Positions 8,869 to 18,106 of a stretch of 64,000 nucleotides of DNA are shown piece after piece. This DNA comes from an uncultured Caryophanales bacterium (GTDB lineage Bacteria > Bacillota_I > Bacilli_A > RF39 > UBA660), in the NCBI GenBank assembly GCA_905206805.1, contig CAJLIR010000005.1:27685-91684 (forward strand). Reading direction: 5' to 3'. The notes beneath the pieces were generated by a model that was not told the origin of the DNA, did not search any database, and saw only the letters and a program-made list of their open reading frames with translations. Numbering within the stretch: position 1 is the first letter of the stretch; the number at the start of each line of letters is the position of its first letter. Both the position numbers and the translations under genes were made by a program.

Positions 8869-11262
8869 ATCTTTAACATTTTTCATAGATTCCTTAAAAT
8901 TCCAATCACGAACTTCTTCTAAATCTATACCATATTCATGAATATATTCCTTATGTTCAATAAGTTTATTTTTGCACCAATCAATTAATTCAGATCCTTT
9001 ATTACCCAACTCAGGTAAATATTTTAAAGCATCTATAACCAAATTAAATCTATCTATTTTATTTTGAACCCTCATATCAAAAGGCGTAGTAATAGTTCCT
9101 TCCTCTTGATAACCATGAACATGAATATTTTGATTTTGACGTTTATAAGTTAATTGATGAATCAAAGGAGAATAACCATGAAATGCAAAAATAATTGGTT
9201 TATTTGTTGTAAACAAGGAATTATAATCCTCATCACTTAATCCATGTGGATGAACACTAGCAGATTCAAGTCGCATCAAATCAACTACATTAATAACTCT
9301 AATTTTAAGTTCAGGAAAATTATTTCTTAAAATTGAAACGGCCGCTAATGTTTCAAGTGTTGGTGTATCGCCACAACAAGCCATAACAATATCTGGTTCT
9401 AATCCTTGATCATTACTAGCAAAATCCCATCTGCCTATTCCTTTTGTACAATGCTTAACAGCTTCATCCATTGTAAGCCATTGTGGACGTGGATGTTTAG
9501 AAGCTATAATTACATTAATATAATTTTTGCTTTTTATACAATGATTAAAAACAGATAATAAACAATTGGCATCAGGAGGCAAATACATTCTAACAATATC
9601 AGATTTTTTAGTTACTAAATGATTTAAAAATCCTGGATCTTGATGTGTATAACCATTATGATCTTGTTGCCAAATATGACTTGATAAAACATAATTTAAT
9701 GACGCTATTGGTAATCTCCAAGGTAATTCTTTGGTTACTTTCAACCATTTAGCATGTTGACTAGCCATAGAATCTACAATACGAACAAAAGCTTCGTAAC
9801 TATGGAAAAATCCATGTCGACCTGTTAACAAATATCCTTCTAACCAACCTTCACATAAATGTTCAGATAACATTGAATCAAGTACTCTACCATTTGTAGA
9901 TAAAAACTCATCTTTTTGCATTATAGCAGCATCCCACTGACGATTAGTTGTTTCGAATATTGCATTTAAACGATTAGATAAAGCCTCATCTGGTCCAAAA
10001 ACTCTAAAGTTTTTATTATCATCATTCAATTTAATAATATCTCTAACATATTTACCAAGTTCAGTCATGTCAGAAGCTAATACCTCACCAGGATAATTTA
10101 CATGAACACCATAATCTCTATAATCAGGCAGACGCAATTCACGTAATAATTTTCCACCATTAGTTATAGGATTAGCACCCATTCTACGATTTCCAACAGG
10201 AGCTAATTCACGAAGTTCGGAAATTAAACGACCATTTTCATCAAATAACTCACTTGGTCGATAACTTTTTAACCAAGACTCTAATATTTTAACATTTTCC
10301 TGAGCATTTACATTAACAACTACAGGAACTTGATGTGATCTAAATGTCCCTTCAATTTGTTTTCCATCAACATATTTAGGGCCTGTCCAACCTTTTGGTG
10401 TTCTTAAAACAATCATAGGCCACATAGGTCTTTCAGTTAATTCACCAGTTGTTGCCATTTTTTTTATTTTTTTAATGTCAGAAACAACTTTATCTAAAAC
10501 CTCTGCCATACATTCATGCATATACATAGGATCTTCGCCTTCAACATAATAAGGCTTCCAACCACATCCAACAAAAAAGTTTTCAAGTTCCTTTTTAGAA
10601 ATTCTAGAAAAAATCGTTGGATTAGCAATTTTATAACCGTTCAAATGTAAAATTGGTAAAACTACACCATCATTTTTCGGATTTAAAAATTTATTTGAAT
10701 GCCATGACGTAGCAAGAGGACCAGTTTCTGCTTCCCCATCTCCAACTACACAAGTCGCGATTAAATCAGGATTATCTAAAACAGCACCAAAAGCATGAGA
10801 TAAACTATATCCTAATTCACCACCCTCATTAATAGATCCAGGTGTTTCTGGTGCAACATGACTTGAAATTCCACCAGGAAAACTAAATTGCTTAAATAAT
10901 TTTTTTAAACCTTCCTCATCCTCAGTTATGTTTGGATAAACCTCACTATAAGTTCCCTCTAAATATGTATTAGCAACTAAAGCATTTCCACCATGTCCAG
11001 GACCTGACAAATAAATCATATTCAAATCATATTTCTTTATTATACGATTTAAATGTACATAAATAAAATTTTGACCAGGAACAGTTCCCCAGTGACCTAC
11101 TACATTAGGTTTAATATGTTTCATTGTTAATGGCTCTTTTAATAAAGGATTATCTAAAAGATATAGTTGACCTACCGATAAATAATTAGCAGCTCTAAAA
11201 TAAGCATCAATACGTCTTAACATATCATCAGATAAAACTCTATTTTGATTTTCATAATACAT
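8866..11262 (-). CDS. xfp: Xylulose-5-phosphate/fructose-6-phosphate phosphoketolase
   Basis: Thiamine-diphosphate enzyme that cleaves xylulose-5-P (and often fructose-6-P) with phosphate to acetyl-phosphate plus a triose or tetrose phosphate. At 798 residues it has the normal length. Signatures include GPGHGGNA, EGGELGYSLSHAFGA, the ThDP-binding VVGDGEAETGP, and the QDHNGYTHQDPGF and SKHPRPQW blocks. It makes acetyl-P, hence ATP or acetate, and points to a phosphoketolase route for pentose use. Own ribosome site GGAGGG and its own terminator; apparently monocistronic. Confidence 0.97.
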   Translation of the reverse strand: MYYENQNRVLSDDMLRRIDAYFRAANYLSVGQLYLLDNPLLKEPLTMKHIKPNVVGHWGTVPGQNFIYVHLNRIIKKYDLNMIYLSGPGHGGNALVANTYLEGTYSEVYPNITEDEEGLKKLFKQFSFPGGISSHVAPETPGSINEGGELGYSLSHAFGAVLDNPDLIATCVVGDGEAETGPLATSWHSNKFLNPKNDGVVLPILHLNGYKIANPTIFSRISKKELENFFVGCGWKPYYVEGEDPMYMHECMAEVLDKVVSDIKKIKKMATTGELTERPMWPMIVLRTPKGWTGPKYVDGKQIEGTFRSHQVPVVVNVNAQENVKILESWLKSYRPSELFDENGRLISELRELAPVGNRRMGANPITNGGKLLRELRLPDYRDYGVHVNYPGEVLASDMTELGKYVRDIIKLNDDNKNFRVFGPDEALSNRLNAIFETTNRQWDAAIMQKDEFLSTNGRVLDSMLSEHLCEGWLEGYLLTGRHGFFHSYEAFVRIVDSMASQHAKWLKVTKELPWRLPIASLNYVLSSHIWQQDHNGYTHQDPGFLNHLVTKKSDIVRMYLPPDANCLLSVFNHCIKSKNYINVIIASKHPRPQWLTMDEAVKHCTKGIGRWDFASNDQGLEPDIVMACCGDTPTLETLAAVSILRNNFPELKIRVINVVDLMRLESASVHPHGLSDEDYNSLFTTNKPIIFAFHGYSPLIHQLTYKRQNQNIHVHGYQEEGTITTPFDMRVQNKIDRFNLVIDALKYLPELGNKGSELIDWCKNKLIEHKEYIHEYGIDLEEVRDWNFKESMKNVKD

Positions 11263-11376
11263 AAAATCCCTCCACTATATTAGTATTATATAATATTAAA
11301 ATATTATTAACAAATATAAAAAATACAATTTTACTAAACTTTACAAAAAAAATACCAAAATATATTCATATTATAT

Positions 11377-11405
11377 TTGACAAATTAATAAAATTTTACT
11401 ATTAT
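11377..11405 (+). promoter_or_regulatory. Promoter of first sigma-70-like gene
   Basis: TTGACA, a 17-base spacer and TATTAT, 24 bases before the gene. The design is identical to that at 14884-14912. Confidence 0.65.
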
Positions 11406-11428
11406 ATGTAGAAAAAAGGAGTGATTTT

Positions 11429-12556
11429 ATGTTTAATGAATTAATTGACGAATATAATAATCAATTATCAAATAAAAACACTAAAAATATCAATAATTTT
11501 AATTTAGAAATAATAACAGATAAGGATAATAAAATTAATAAGATTTTAATGCATATAACAAGCCAATTAAAAAAGCCAATAAATATGAATAAAATTAATA
11601 AGAATATAAAAGATAAAAAAATAATTGATTTAATTGAAAATTATTTGAATGAAAATAATATTGAATATGAATATAGTACAAATAATCGTGAAGAAAATAT
11701 TGATGAAAAAGATTTTTTAAATATAGTTATAGAACACTCTAAACCAGTATTATCAAAAAAAGAAGAATACGAATTATTTGATAAATATAAAAATGGTGAT
11801 AAGAGTGCAAAAAAAGAAATTGTTGAACATAATTATCGCCTTGTACTAACAATTGCTTCAAAATATTCATCAACTTTTTTGTCAACAAACGATTTATTTG
11901 AAGTAGGCATTATAGGATTATATGATGCAATAGATAAATTTGATTATAAAAAAGGATATAAATTTTCTACCTACGCTAGCAATTGGATAAAATTAAGAAT
12001 AACAAATGAAATGTACGATAAAGATAATACAATTAGAATTCCTAAATATACAAACTATAACATTACCATTTATAAAAGAGTTTATAACAAATTAAGACAA
12101 ATTTTAAATAGAGAACCAACAGATATAGAAATTGCAGAAAATTCAAATTTAACAATTAATGAAATTTCTTATATAAAACTAAGTTATTGCACTCTAATAA
12201 GTCTTGACTCTCCAATAAAAGAAGATGGAAATACTACTATTGGGGAATTGATTCCGGACAAAAATAATGAAGATATAGAATATTTAGTTGAAAAAAATAA
12301 TGAAAAAATAATAATAAACGAAATTATTAACAAAACAGTAAAGAATGAAAGAGAATTAACTATTATACAAATGCGTTATGGACTTGGAAATTATTCTAAA
12401 GAATACACTCTTGAACAAATAGGAGAAAAATTTGATCTAACAAGAGAAAGAGTAAGACAAATATTATATAAAATAGAATTAAGAATAAAAAAGGAATTAT
12501 TAAAAGAAAATTATATTGAAAATATATATAATGAACAAAAAAAATATAAAAAATAA
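11429..12556 (+). CDS. RpoD-like alternative sigma factor (longer of two)
   Basis: 375 residues. After an unrecognised Asn/Lys-rich N-terminus of ~105 residues come sigma-70 region 2 (NYRLVLTIASKYSS...DLFEVGIIGLYDAIDKFDY, then KGYKFSTYASNWIKLRITNEM), region 3 (PTDIEIAENSNLTINEI) and region 4 with a full helix-turn-helix (YTLEQIGEKFDLTRERVRQI). The RxIRIP segment after region 2 is RpoD-like rather than ECF-like. It is not an obvious match to SigF/E/G/K. Ribosome site AAAAAAGGAGTGA. Convergent with the small gene at 12567 through a shared terminator. Confidence 0.85.
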   Translation: MFNELIDEYNNQLSNKNTKNINNFNLEIITDKDNKINKILMHITSQLKKPINMNKINKNIKDKKIIDLIENYLNENNIEYEYSTNNREENIDEKDFLNIVIEHSKPVLSKKEEYELFDKYKNGDKSAKKEIVEHNYRLVLTIASKYSSTFLSTNDLFEVGIIGLYDAIDKFDYKKGYKFSTYASNWIKLRITNEMYDKDNTIRIPKYTNYNITIYKRVYNKLRQILNREPTDIEIAENSNLTINEISYIKLSYCTLISLDSPIKEDGNTTIGELIPDKNNEDIEYLVEKNNEKIIINEIINKTVKNERELTIIQMRYGLGNYSKEYTLEQIGEKFDLTRERVRQILYKIELRIKKELLKENYIENIYNEQKKYKK

Positions 12557-12577
12557 TACATTAGTATTATTTTTTTG
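12551..12577. terminator. Bidirectional terminator
   Basis: AAATAATAC-ATTA-GTATTATTT with a T-run on the + side and an A-run on the other side, between convergent genes. Confidence 0.75.
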
Positions 12578-12848
12578 TGTTTTTATAATAGTTAAATTCT
12601 GCCAAATTTTCTAACAAATTGTCAAGTTCCTCATCCACAACTACATTGTTACTTATAGCTTCCTCTATATCAAAAATTAAAGATGATAAATTAGAATATT
12701 TTTTATAATCAATTTGATTTCTAGTTAAAACATTAATTTGATTTTTTGATAAGAATATATCATTATTTCTATAAGTTATAAATGAAGAAGCTATATCTAA
12801 CTTATCAACTAATTTATCAACATCTAAATCATTACCTTTAAAAATCAT
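12567..12848 (-). CDS. Small conserved-looking hypothetical protein
   Basis: 93 residues, acidic, predicted mostly helical, no membrane segment. I do not recognise it. It starts two bases after the stop of the PLP lyase and is third in the SDR-lyase-small gene run, so it is probably co-transcribed. The reading frame is bounded by the lyase and the bidirectional terminator, and codon use matches its neighbours, which supports a real gene. Its function is unknown; a regulatory or accessory role to the lyase would be speculation. Confidence 0.6.
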   Translation of the reverse strand: MIFKGNDLDVDKLVDKLDIASSFITYRNNDIFLSKNQINVLTRNQIDYKKYSNLSSLIFDIEEAISNNVVVDEELDNLLENLAEFNYYKNTKK

Positions 12849-12850
12849 AA

Positions 12851-14098
12851 TTATTTCAACAACCTTGAAACAGCTTTCATTACAGCTAATCTACCATACT
12901 CAAATGTTAACGAACCTTGTTGATAAGCTATAAATGGAGGTCTAATCGGTCCATCACATGATAACTCTATAGAAGAACCTTGCGTAAATGTTCCTGCAGC
13001 CATAATTACTTTATCAGTATAGCCTGGCATATCCCAAGGAAGAGGAACGGAATATGAGTCAACTGGAGAACCAGATTGAATTCCTTGACAGTATTTAATT
13101 AAATCATCAGGATTACCAAACTCAATATTTTGAACAATGTCAGCTCTTGAATCCATATATTTTGGGCTAACCTTGTATCCTACTTTTTCTAACAAGCAAC
13201 TCGTAAAAATTGCTGTTTTTAAACTGCTTGCAACAACACCAGGTGCAAAAAATAACCCTTCCAATAAACTTTTATTCATTCCTAAACTAGGACCTACTTC
13301 TTTTCCTTCACCTGGTACAGTTAGTCTTTCAGCCGCTAAAGATACTAAATCTTTTCTTCCTACAATATAGGCGCCATTTGGAGCAATGCCACCACCTAAA
13401 TTTTTAATTAGTGAGCCAACGACCATATCTGCCCCAACTTCAGTAGGTTCCCTCTTATCTACAAATTCACAATAACAATTATCAATCATTATAATAACAT
13501 CTTTATCTACTTCGCGTATTTTTGCAATAACTTTTTCTAACTTTTCTATTGTAATACTTTCTCTCGTAGAATAACCTTTTGATCTTTGAATTTCGATTAA
13601 TTTGATTTTCTTTGACTTTAGAGTATTAACTATTTTATCTATATCAAAATTATTATCAATCAAATCTATCTGTTCATAATTAATTCCAAATGATCTTAAA
13701 GAACTAGGATTATCTTTAATACCGATTACTTCTTCTAATGTATCATAAGGCTTACCTGTTATACTTAACATAATGTCACCTGGTCTTAAAACAGCAAACA
13801 AAGCAACAGTTAAAGCGTGGCTTCCAGATATAAATTGACTTCTAACTAAAGCATCCTCCGATTTAAAAATTTCCGCATATATACTTTCTATAGTATCACG
13901 ACCGATATCACCATACCCATAACCAGTTGTTGAATTAAAATGAACATCCGAAACTCTATTATTTTGAAATGCTGATAAAACTTTTAAACTATTATAAGAT
14001 GCAATCTCGTTAACTTTTTCTATTTCTTTTTTTATTAATTCATCAACTTCACTTGATAGTGAAATCACTTCTTTTTTTATTCCAAAACTTTCAAACAT
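12851..14098 (-). CDS. Methionine gamma-lyase-family / aluminium-resistance-type PLP enzyme
   Basis: Fold-type I PLP enzyme of the family annotated as methionine gamma-lyase family or aluminium resistance protein (B. subtilis YnbB). Landmarks are GYGYGDIGRDT near residue 60, RSQFISGSHALTVALFAVLRPGD, the IMIDNCYCEF strand that supplies the PLP-pairing Asp, and GSLIKNLGGG with the Schiff-base lysine. Length 415 is typical. The substrate is uncertain; a sulfur amino acid lyase is a family-level guess. It begins immediately after the SDR stop codon, so the two are translationally coupled. Confidence 0.88.
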   Translation of the reverse strand: MFESFGIKKEVISLSSEVDELIKKEIEKVNEIASYNSLKVLSAFQNNRVSDVHFNSTTGYGYGDIGRDTIESIYAEIFKSEDALVRSQFISGSHALTVALFAVLRPGDIMLSITGKPYDTLEEVIGIKDNPSSLRSFGINYEQIDLIDNNFDIDKIVNTLKSKKIKLIEIQRSKGYSTRESITIEKLEKVIAKIREVDKDVIIMIDNCYCEFVDKREPTEVGADMVVGSLIKNLGGGIAPNGAYIVGRKDLVSLAAERLTVPGEGKEVGPSLGMNKSLLEGLFFAPGVVASSLKTAIFTSCLLEKVGYKVSPKYMDSRADIVQNIEFGNPDDLIKYCQGIQSGSPVDSYSVPLPWDMPGYTDKVIMAAGTFTQGSSIELSCDGPIRPPFIAYQQGSLTFEYGRLAVMKAVSRLLK

Positions 14099-14830
14099 CT
14101 AATAACCTCCATCTACTCTTATAACCGAACCATTAATATAACTTGCTTCATCACTTGCTAAATATGCTATTACATTAGCAATTTCACTAGGTTCAGAAAA
14201 TCTTCCAAGTAAAATTTTTTTATTTTCTTCTTCAATAAATTCTTTATCCAATTCCTTATTCATTTCTGTATTTATCCATCCAGGAGCAACACAATTGACT
14301 CTTATATATGGAGCAAATTGGCGAGCCAAATTATGAGTTAATGAAATAACCCCTGCTTTAGAAGCATCATAATCTAAACTATATGGATAATATGTATCAA
14401 TCGCATTAGTAGATGATACATTAATTATTGTTCCACTTTTTTCATTAGACATTAAAGCTCCTATATACTTACTAACTAGAAATGTCCCAATTAAATTAAC
14501 GTCAATTATTTTTTTAAAATTTTGAACAGTTTTATCCTCAAACAATGTATCAATCGCAATTCCAGCATTATTAACTAAACAATCGACCTTTTGAAAACTA
14601 TTTTTAATTACATTCACCATATTAATAACTTCGTCTTCTTTTGAAATGTCGGCTTTAACTAATAATACTGATATATTATAATTTTCCTTTAAATAAGCTT
14701 CTAAACTCACAGCTTCTTTTAAGCTATTATTATAATTAATAATAATATTATAATCTAACTGTGCAAATTTTAAGGCACATGCACGACCAAGTCCTCTACT
14801 ACCACCTGTAATTAAAACAGTTTTTCTCAT
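14099..14830 (-). CDS. Short-chain dehydrogenase/reductase (FabG-like)
   Basis: Classical SDR of 243 residues: cofactor loop TGGSRGLG at residues 7-14, NNAG around residue 87, catalytic Ser in NVSS, YDASKAG with the catalytic Tyr and Lys, and the C-terminal NGSVIRVDGGY. The motifs fit an NADP(H)-type 3-oxoacyl-ACP reductase, but there is no fatty-acid gene nearby and the coupled partner is a PLP lyase. A specific oxidoreductase for that pathway is equally possible. First gene of its operon. Confidence 0.85.
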   Translation of the reverse strand: MRKTVLITGGSRGLGRACALKFAQLDYNIIINYNNSLKEAVSLEAYLKENYNISVLLVKADISKEDEVINMVNVIKNSFQKVDCLVNNAGIAIDTLFEDKTVQNFKKIIDVNLIGTFLVSKYIGALMSNEKSGTIINVSSTNAIDTYYPYSLDYDASKAGVISLTHNLARQFAPYIRVNCVAPGWINTEMNKELDKEFIEEENKKILLGRFSEPSEIANVIAYLASDEASYINGSVIRVDGGY

Positions 14831-14883
14831 AAAATCACCTAAATTTATTCTACCATAAATATATTATTTTTCATACAATTTGT

Positions 14884-14912
14884 TTGACAAAATAAAATTT
14901 CAAGAGTATTAT
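14884..14912 (+). promoter_or_regulatory. Promoter of second sigma-70-like gene
   Basis: TTGACA, a 17-base spacer and TATTAT, matching the promoter at 11377 in both boxes and in spacing. Confidence 0.65.
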
Positions 14913-14935
14913 ACAAAACAAAAAAAGGTGATTTT

Positions 14936-15730
14936 ATGAACAAATTTAATTCCTACTTTTTATCTATAATAAATGACAATGATTACAAAGTACTGACAGT
15001 TGAGGAAGAAATAAAAATATTTAAAGATTTTGAACATAATAAAAATATAAAAAACAAGATAATTTGTCATAACCTAAAATTAATAATTAATATTGCACAG
15101 AAATATTCAACAAACAATATACCATTAGATAACTTAATATCATACGGAATAGAAGGAATTAATGTTGCAATTGAAAAATATGACTATAAAAAAGGATATA
15201 AATTTTCTACTTATGCTACATTTTGGATTGAAACATACATAAAAAATGGAATTAAGAATGAAAAAAATATTATAAAAATTCCACTATCAACAATAAAAGA
15301 CGCAAAAGTCTATTATAAAGAATATTATAATATTTTAAAAGAAAGAAACTATAAACCAAATGATGACGAAATTATAAGAAAAACTAAACTAAATAAAAGA
15401 CAAATAGAATTAATAAAAAAAATTCCAACAGAAATAATTAGTGTTGAAAAAACAATTGATGATAATGAAGATTTAACTATAAATGATACAATTTATAATA
15501 ATGAAAATTATAATGAATTTGAAAATATAGAAGAAACAGAAAAACTTTTATCAATTATAAATAATATATCAAAAGATGAAAATGTAAATGAAATTTTATT
15601 AATGTATTGGGGAATTAATAAAAAAGAGCCATTGACAATGGAAGAAATAGGAAAAATTTATAATATATCTAGACAGGCAATAAGTAAAAAAATTAAAAAA
15701 ATTGTTAAACAAATTAAAAAATATTACTAA
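14936..15730 (+). CDS. Compact RpoD-like sigma factor (shorter of two)
   Basis: 264 residues, essentially regions 2 to 4 without the long N-terminus of its paralogue. Region 2 reads HNLKLIINIAQKYST... then KYDYKKGYKFSTYATFWIETYI; region 4 carries the helix-turn-helix LTMEEIGKIYNISRQAISKKI. DYKKGYKFSTYA is identical in both sigma factors of this window, so they are probably related by duplication. Region 4 is diverged and more Lys-rich, suggesting a different -35 target. Ribosome site AAAAAAGGTGA. Its stop codon overlaps the stop of the convergent NERD gene. Confidence 0.82.
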   Translation: MNKFNSYFLSIINDNDYKVLTVEEEIKIFKDFEHNKNIKNKIICHNLKLIINIAQKYSTNNIPLDNLISYGIEGINVAIEKYDYKKGYKFSTYATFWIETYIKNGIKNEKNIIKIPLSTIKDAKVYYKEYYNILKERNYKPNDDEIIRKTKLNKRQIELIKKIPTEIISVEKTIDDNEDLTINDTIYNNENYNEFENIEETEKLLSIINNISKDENVNEILLMYWGINKKEPLTMEEIGKIYNISRQAISKKIKKIVKQIKKYY

Positions 15731-16539
15731 TTATCATTATTGTTATATTTTAATATCTTGTCGCAAATATTTTTAATTTTCTTTTCAGTATAAACTATAT
15801 TTAAATTATTAGACGAACTTTTTATATAATTATATAATTGGTCATTTCTAACAATATTATTAAATTTATATTTAGAACCTTTTTTATAATTAATATATGC
15901 GCTATCATTTGATAACACAACAATAGATTTATATTTAGTATGCAATTTTTCCAATTTACTAATTTTATTTAAAGTCAATTCATGTTCCATATTTTGTGTT
16001 ATGGGATTTTTTATTCCTTTCTTATATTTTCCTATTCTTCTTGTAAATGTTCCATCTTCTTCAATATCTAAATTACCATTCAAATCTTTTGATTCAATGA
16101 TATATATAATTTTTTTAGTAACAACTATAAAATCAATTTGTGATTTAAAACCATCAACCTCTAAATTTAAGTCATGCAATATATACATTGGAATATCCGA
16201 ATGCATTAATGTATATAAAATCTTATTTTCACCATTAATTCCTTTTTTTATACAATTAATTTTATATTCAACTTCATTGTTTTTTTCTAATTTTTCTAGT
16301 TTTTCTAATCTCTTTAAGGCTGTATCACCATTATAATATAATTTAACATCTTTAAATTTACCAAATATATCACTGTTTATTATCATTCTAATAAGAAAAT
16401 AAACTAAAACTATACTTCCAATTACAATTAAGTAAATATAATATTTACTAATAATAGTAATAACTAAGAAAACAATTAAAACTACAAGTATTGCTTCAAA
16501 ATCAAATCCATAATAATAATATTTTTTTCTTCTTGCCAT
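15727..16539 (-). CDS. Membrane protein with NERD nuclease-related domain
   Basis: 270 residues. Two adjacent hydrophobic helices (about 14-32 and 36-53) anchor the N-terminus. A NERD domain follows (about 95-190): GINGENKILYTL, then SQIDFIVVTKKIIYIIESKDLNG, with the Asp and the Glu-x-Lys of a restriction-endonuclease-like core, and GxxxxKGIKNPITQNMEH. NERD proteins are thought to process nucleic acid, but their roles are mostly unknown. A Lys/Tyr-rich start (MARRKKYYYYGF) follows GTAGGTGA. It stands alone and is convergent with the sigma gene. Confidence 0.82.
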   Translation of the reverse strand: MARRKKYYYYGFDFEAILVVLIVFLVITIISKYYIYLIVIGSIVLVYFLIRMIINSDIFGKFKDVKLYYNGDTALKRLEKLEKLEKNNEVEYKINCIKKGINGENKILYTLMHSDIPMYILHDLNLEVDGFKSQIDFIVVTKKIIYIIESKDLNGNLDIEEDGTFTRRIGKYKKGIKNPITQNMEHELTLNKISKLEKLHTKYKSIVVLSNDSAYINYKKGSKYKFNNIVRNDQLYNYIKSSSNNLNIVYTEKKIKNICDKILKYNNNDN

Positions 16540-16720
16540 TTTATCACCTACAAAAAAAGCTCATACAAAAACATTAGTCTGTACAAGCACTACAACATAA
16601 CTATAGCATAATTTTATAAAAAATTACAAAAAAAATATATATTACATAAAATATATACAATATTTTACACCTCATTTGATAGATAATGATTAATATCAAT
16701 TAAGTAATTAATTTAACAGA

Positions 16721-16751
16721 AAATAAAAAGAATCCTTATTTTATAAGGATT
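16721..16751 (-). terminator. Terminator downstream of tRNA-His
   Basis: AATCCTTAT/ATAAGGATT stem with a three-base loop, followed on the minus strand by CTTTTTATTTT. Confidence 0.7.
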
Positions 16752-16762
16752 TTTTACAAATT

Positions 16763-16839
16763 TGGGGCGAGTATAGGGATTCGAACCCTAGCATAACGGA
16801 ACCACAATCCGCCGTGTTAACCCCTTCACCATACTCGCC
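16763..16839 (-). tRNA. tRNA-His (GUG anticodon)
   Basis: The minus strand folds as a cloverleaf. The acceptor GCGAGTA pairs with TACTCGC, with an extra G at -1 opposite discriminator C73, the hallmark of tRNA-His. The anticodon loop is TTGTGGT (anticodon GTG). The T arm is TAGGG-TTCGAAT-CCCTA. A 3' CCA is encoded. It is a single isolated tRNA with its own terminator. Confidence 0.97.
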
Positions 16840-16959
16840 ATATCTCATAAAAGATACGTATATATTCTATCAAAAGAAAAGATACATTTCAAGTATTTTA
16901 TAATAAATTCTAAAAAAAATTCATATTTAACTTTACATTTTATTGGTATAGACACTCAC

Positions 16960-16989
16960 CTATACACAATATTTAGGTAATCATACAAT
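16960..16989 (+). promoter_or_regulatory. Candidate sigma-E-type promoter of cotJ
   Basis: CATACAAT at 16982-16989 is a perfect match to the B. subtilis sigma-E -10 consensus (CATACAnT). It is preceded by CTATACA at 15 bases, a weaker -35 with the ATA core. cotJ is sigma-E-dependent in B. subtilis. Against it: the implied transcript start falls at the ribosome site, leaving a very short leader. Confidence 0.38.
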
Positions 16990-17007
16990 AAAAATGGGAG
17001 GAATAAT

Positions 17008-17481
17008 ATGAAAAATTTTATAAATTACCAAAATAAAATGAACAATTTTAACGATTATGGTAATTTTATTGAAAAATATAATCAAAATAACAATCAACAA
17101 GAATTTAACAATATAAATAATAATATGAATCAAAATTTATATGAACCATATCAAGGATTCATAAGGGGAAATATGTTTCCAAGTTTATATGATGAATATA
17201 AAATTAATAGACCATTTGAAGTGGAACCTATGAATAATCAAGCAGAACTTTTAACATATATAGATGCCTTAACATTTGCATCTCACGATTTAAATTTATA
17301 TCTTGATAATTATCCAAACGATCAACAAATGATACAAAAATTTAATGAGTATAGAATTGAAGCAAACAGAGCAATTGAAAATTACGAAAATCAATACGGA
17401 CCACTTTTCGTAAACAGTAAAGCTAATATGCAAACACCTTGGGCTTGGGACAATAAACCATGGCCATGGGAAAATAATTAG
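17008..17481 (+). CDS. Fused CotJA-CotJB spore coat protein
   Basis: 157 residues. After an Asn/Gln-rich leader (~1-43), YEPYQGFIRGNMFPSLYDEY (45-64) resembles the short CotJA protein. From residue 78 AELLTYIDALTFASHDLNLYL continues into a CotJB domain ending in the hallmark PWPWE. CotJA and CotJB are normally two small separate proteins; here one frame carries both. Strong ribosome site GGGAGGA. cotJC follows by 10 bp. Expected at the inner coat of the forespore (family knowledge). Confidence 0.82.
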   Translation: MKNFINYQNKMNNFNDYGNFIEKYNQNNNQQEFNNINNNMNQNLYEPYQGFIRGNMFPSLYDEYKINRPFEVEPMNNQAELLTYIDALTFASHDLNLYLDNYPNDQQMIQKFNEYRIEANRAIENYENQYGPLFVNSKANMQTPWAWDNKPWPWENN

Positions 17482-17491
17482 GAGGTTTTTT

Positions 17492-18064
17492 ATGTGGAAA
17501 TATGAAAAAAAATTACAATATCCTGTTAATATTCAAAAAAGAGATTTGAGAATGGCAAAATATATATTAACACAATACGGTGGACCTGCAGGCGAACTTG
17601 CAGCAGCTTGGCAATATCTTGATCAAAGATACATAATGCCTGATGAAAGAGGTAAAGCTCTTTTAACTGATATTGGAACTGAGGAATTAGCTCACGTTGA
17701 AATCATTTCAGCAATGTTATATCAATTAATGAAAGGTGCATCTATTAAAGAATTAGAAGATGCAGGACTTGGAGAACATTATGCTCAATTTGGTTATGAC
17801 TTATTCCCATCAGATTCATTCGGAAATCCATTCAATATGGCATATATAAAAGTCGCAGGAGATTATATTGCAGACTTAGAAAGTGATATGGGAGCAGAGC
17901 AAAGAGCAAGAGCAACATACGAGCATCTTATGGATTTAACAAATGATCCAGATATTTTAGCGCCACTTGCATTTTTAAGACAAAGAGAAATTGTTCATTA
18001 TGAAAGATTTAAAGAACTAAGAGATTATTATTTAGAAAAATATAAAAACAAAAAAAATTCTTAA
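17492..18064 (+). CDS. cotJC: CotJC spore coat protein (manganese-catalase-like)
   Basis: 190 residues with the ferritin-like fold of manganese catalases. Metal-ligand motifs are visible: Glu in GPAGELAAAWQYLDQ, E..H in GTEELAHVEII, Glu in ADLESDMGAEQRA and E..H in QREIVHYERF. It is a coat component in spore formers and may have peroxide-degrading activity. Ribosome site GGAGG, 10 bp after the cotJA/B fusion: an operon. Its stop codon lies two bases before an IS3 element. Confidence 0.93.
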   Translation: MWKYEKKLQYPVNIQKRDLRMAKYILTQYGGPAGELAAAWQYLDQRYIMPDERGKALLTDIGTEELAHVEIISAMLYQLMKGASIKELEDAGLGEHYAQFGYDLFPSDSFGNPFNMAYIKVAGDYIADLESDMGAEQRARATYEHLMDLTNDPDILAPLAFLRQREIVHYERFKELRDYYLEKYKNKKNS

Positions 18065-18106
18065 AATGAACTGAATCCCAAAAGTTGGACAGTTTATTAA
18101 TAGTTT

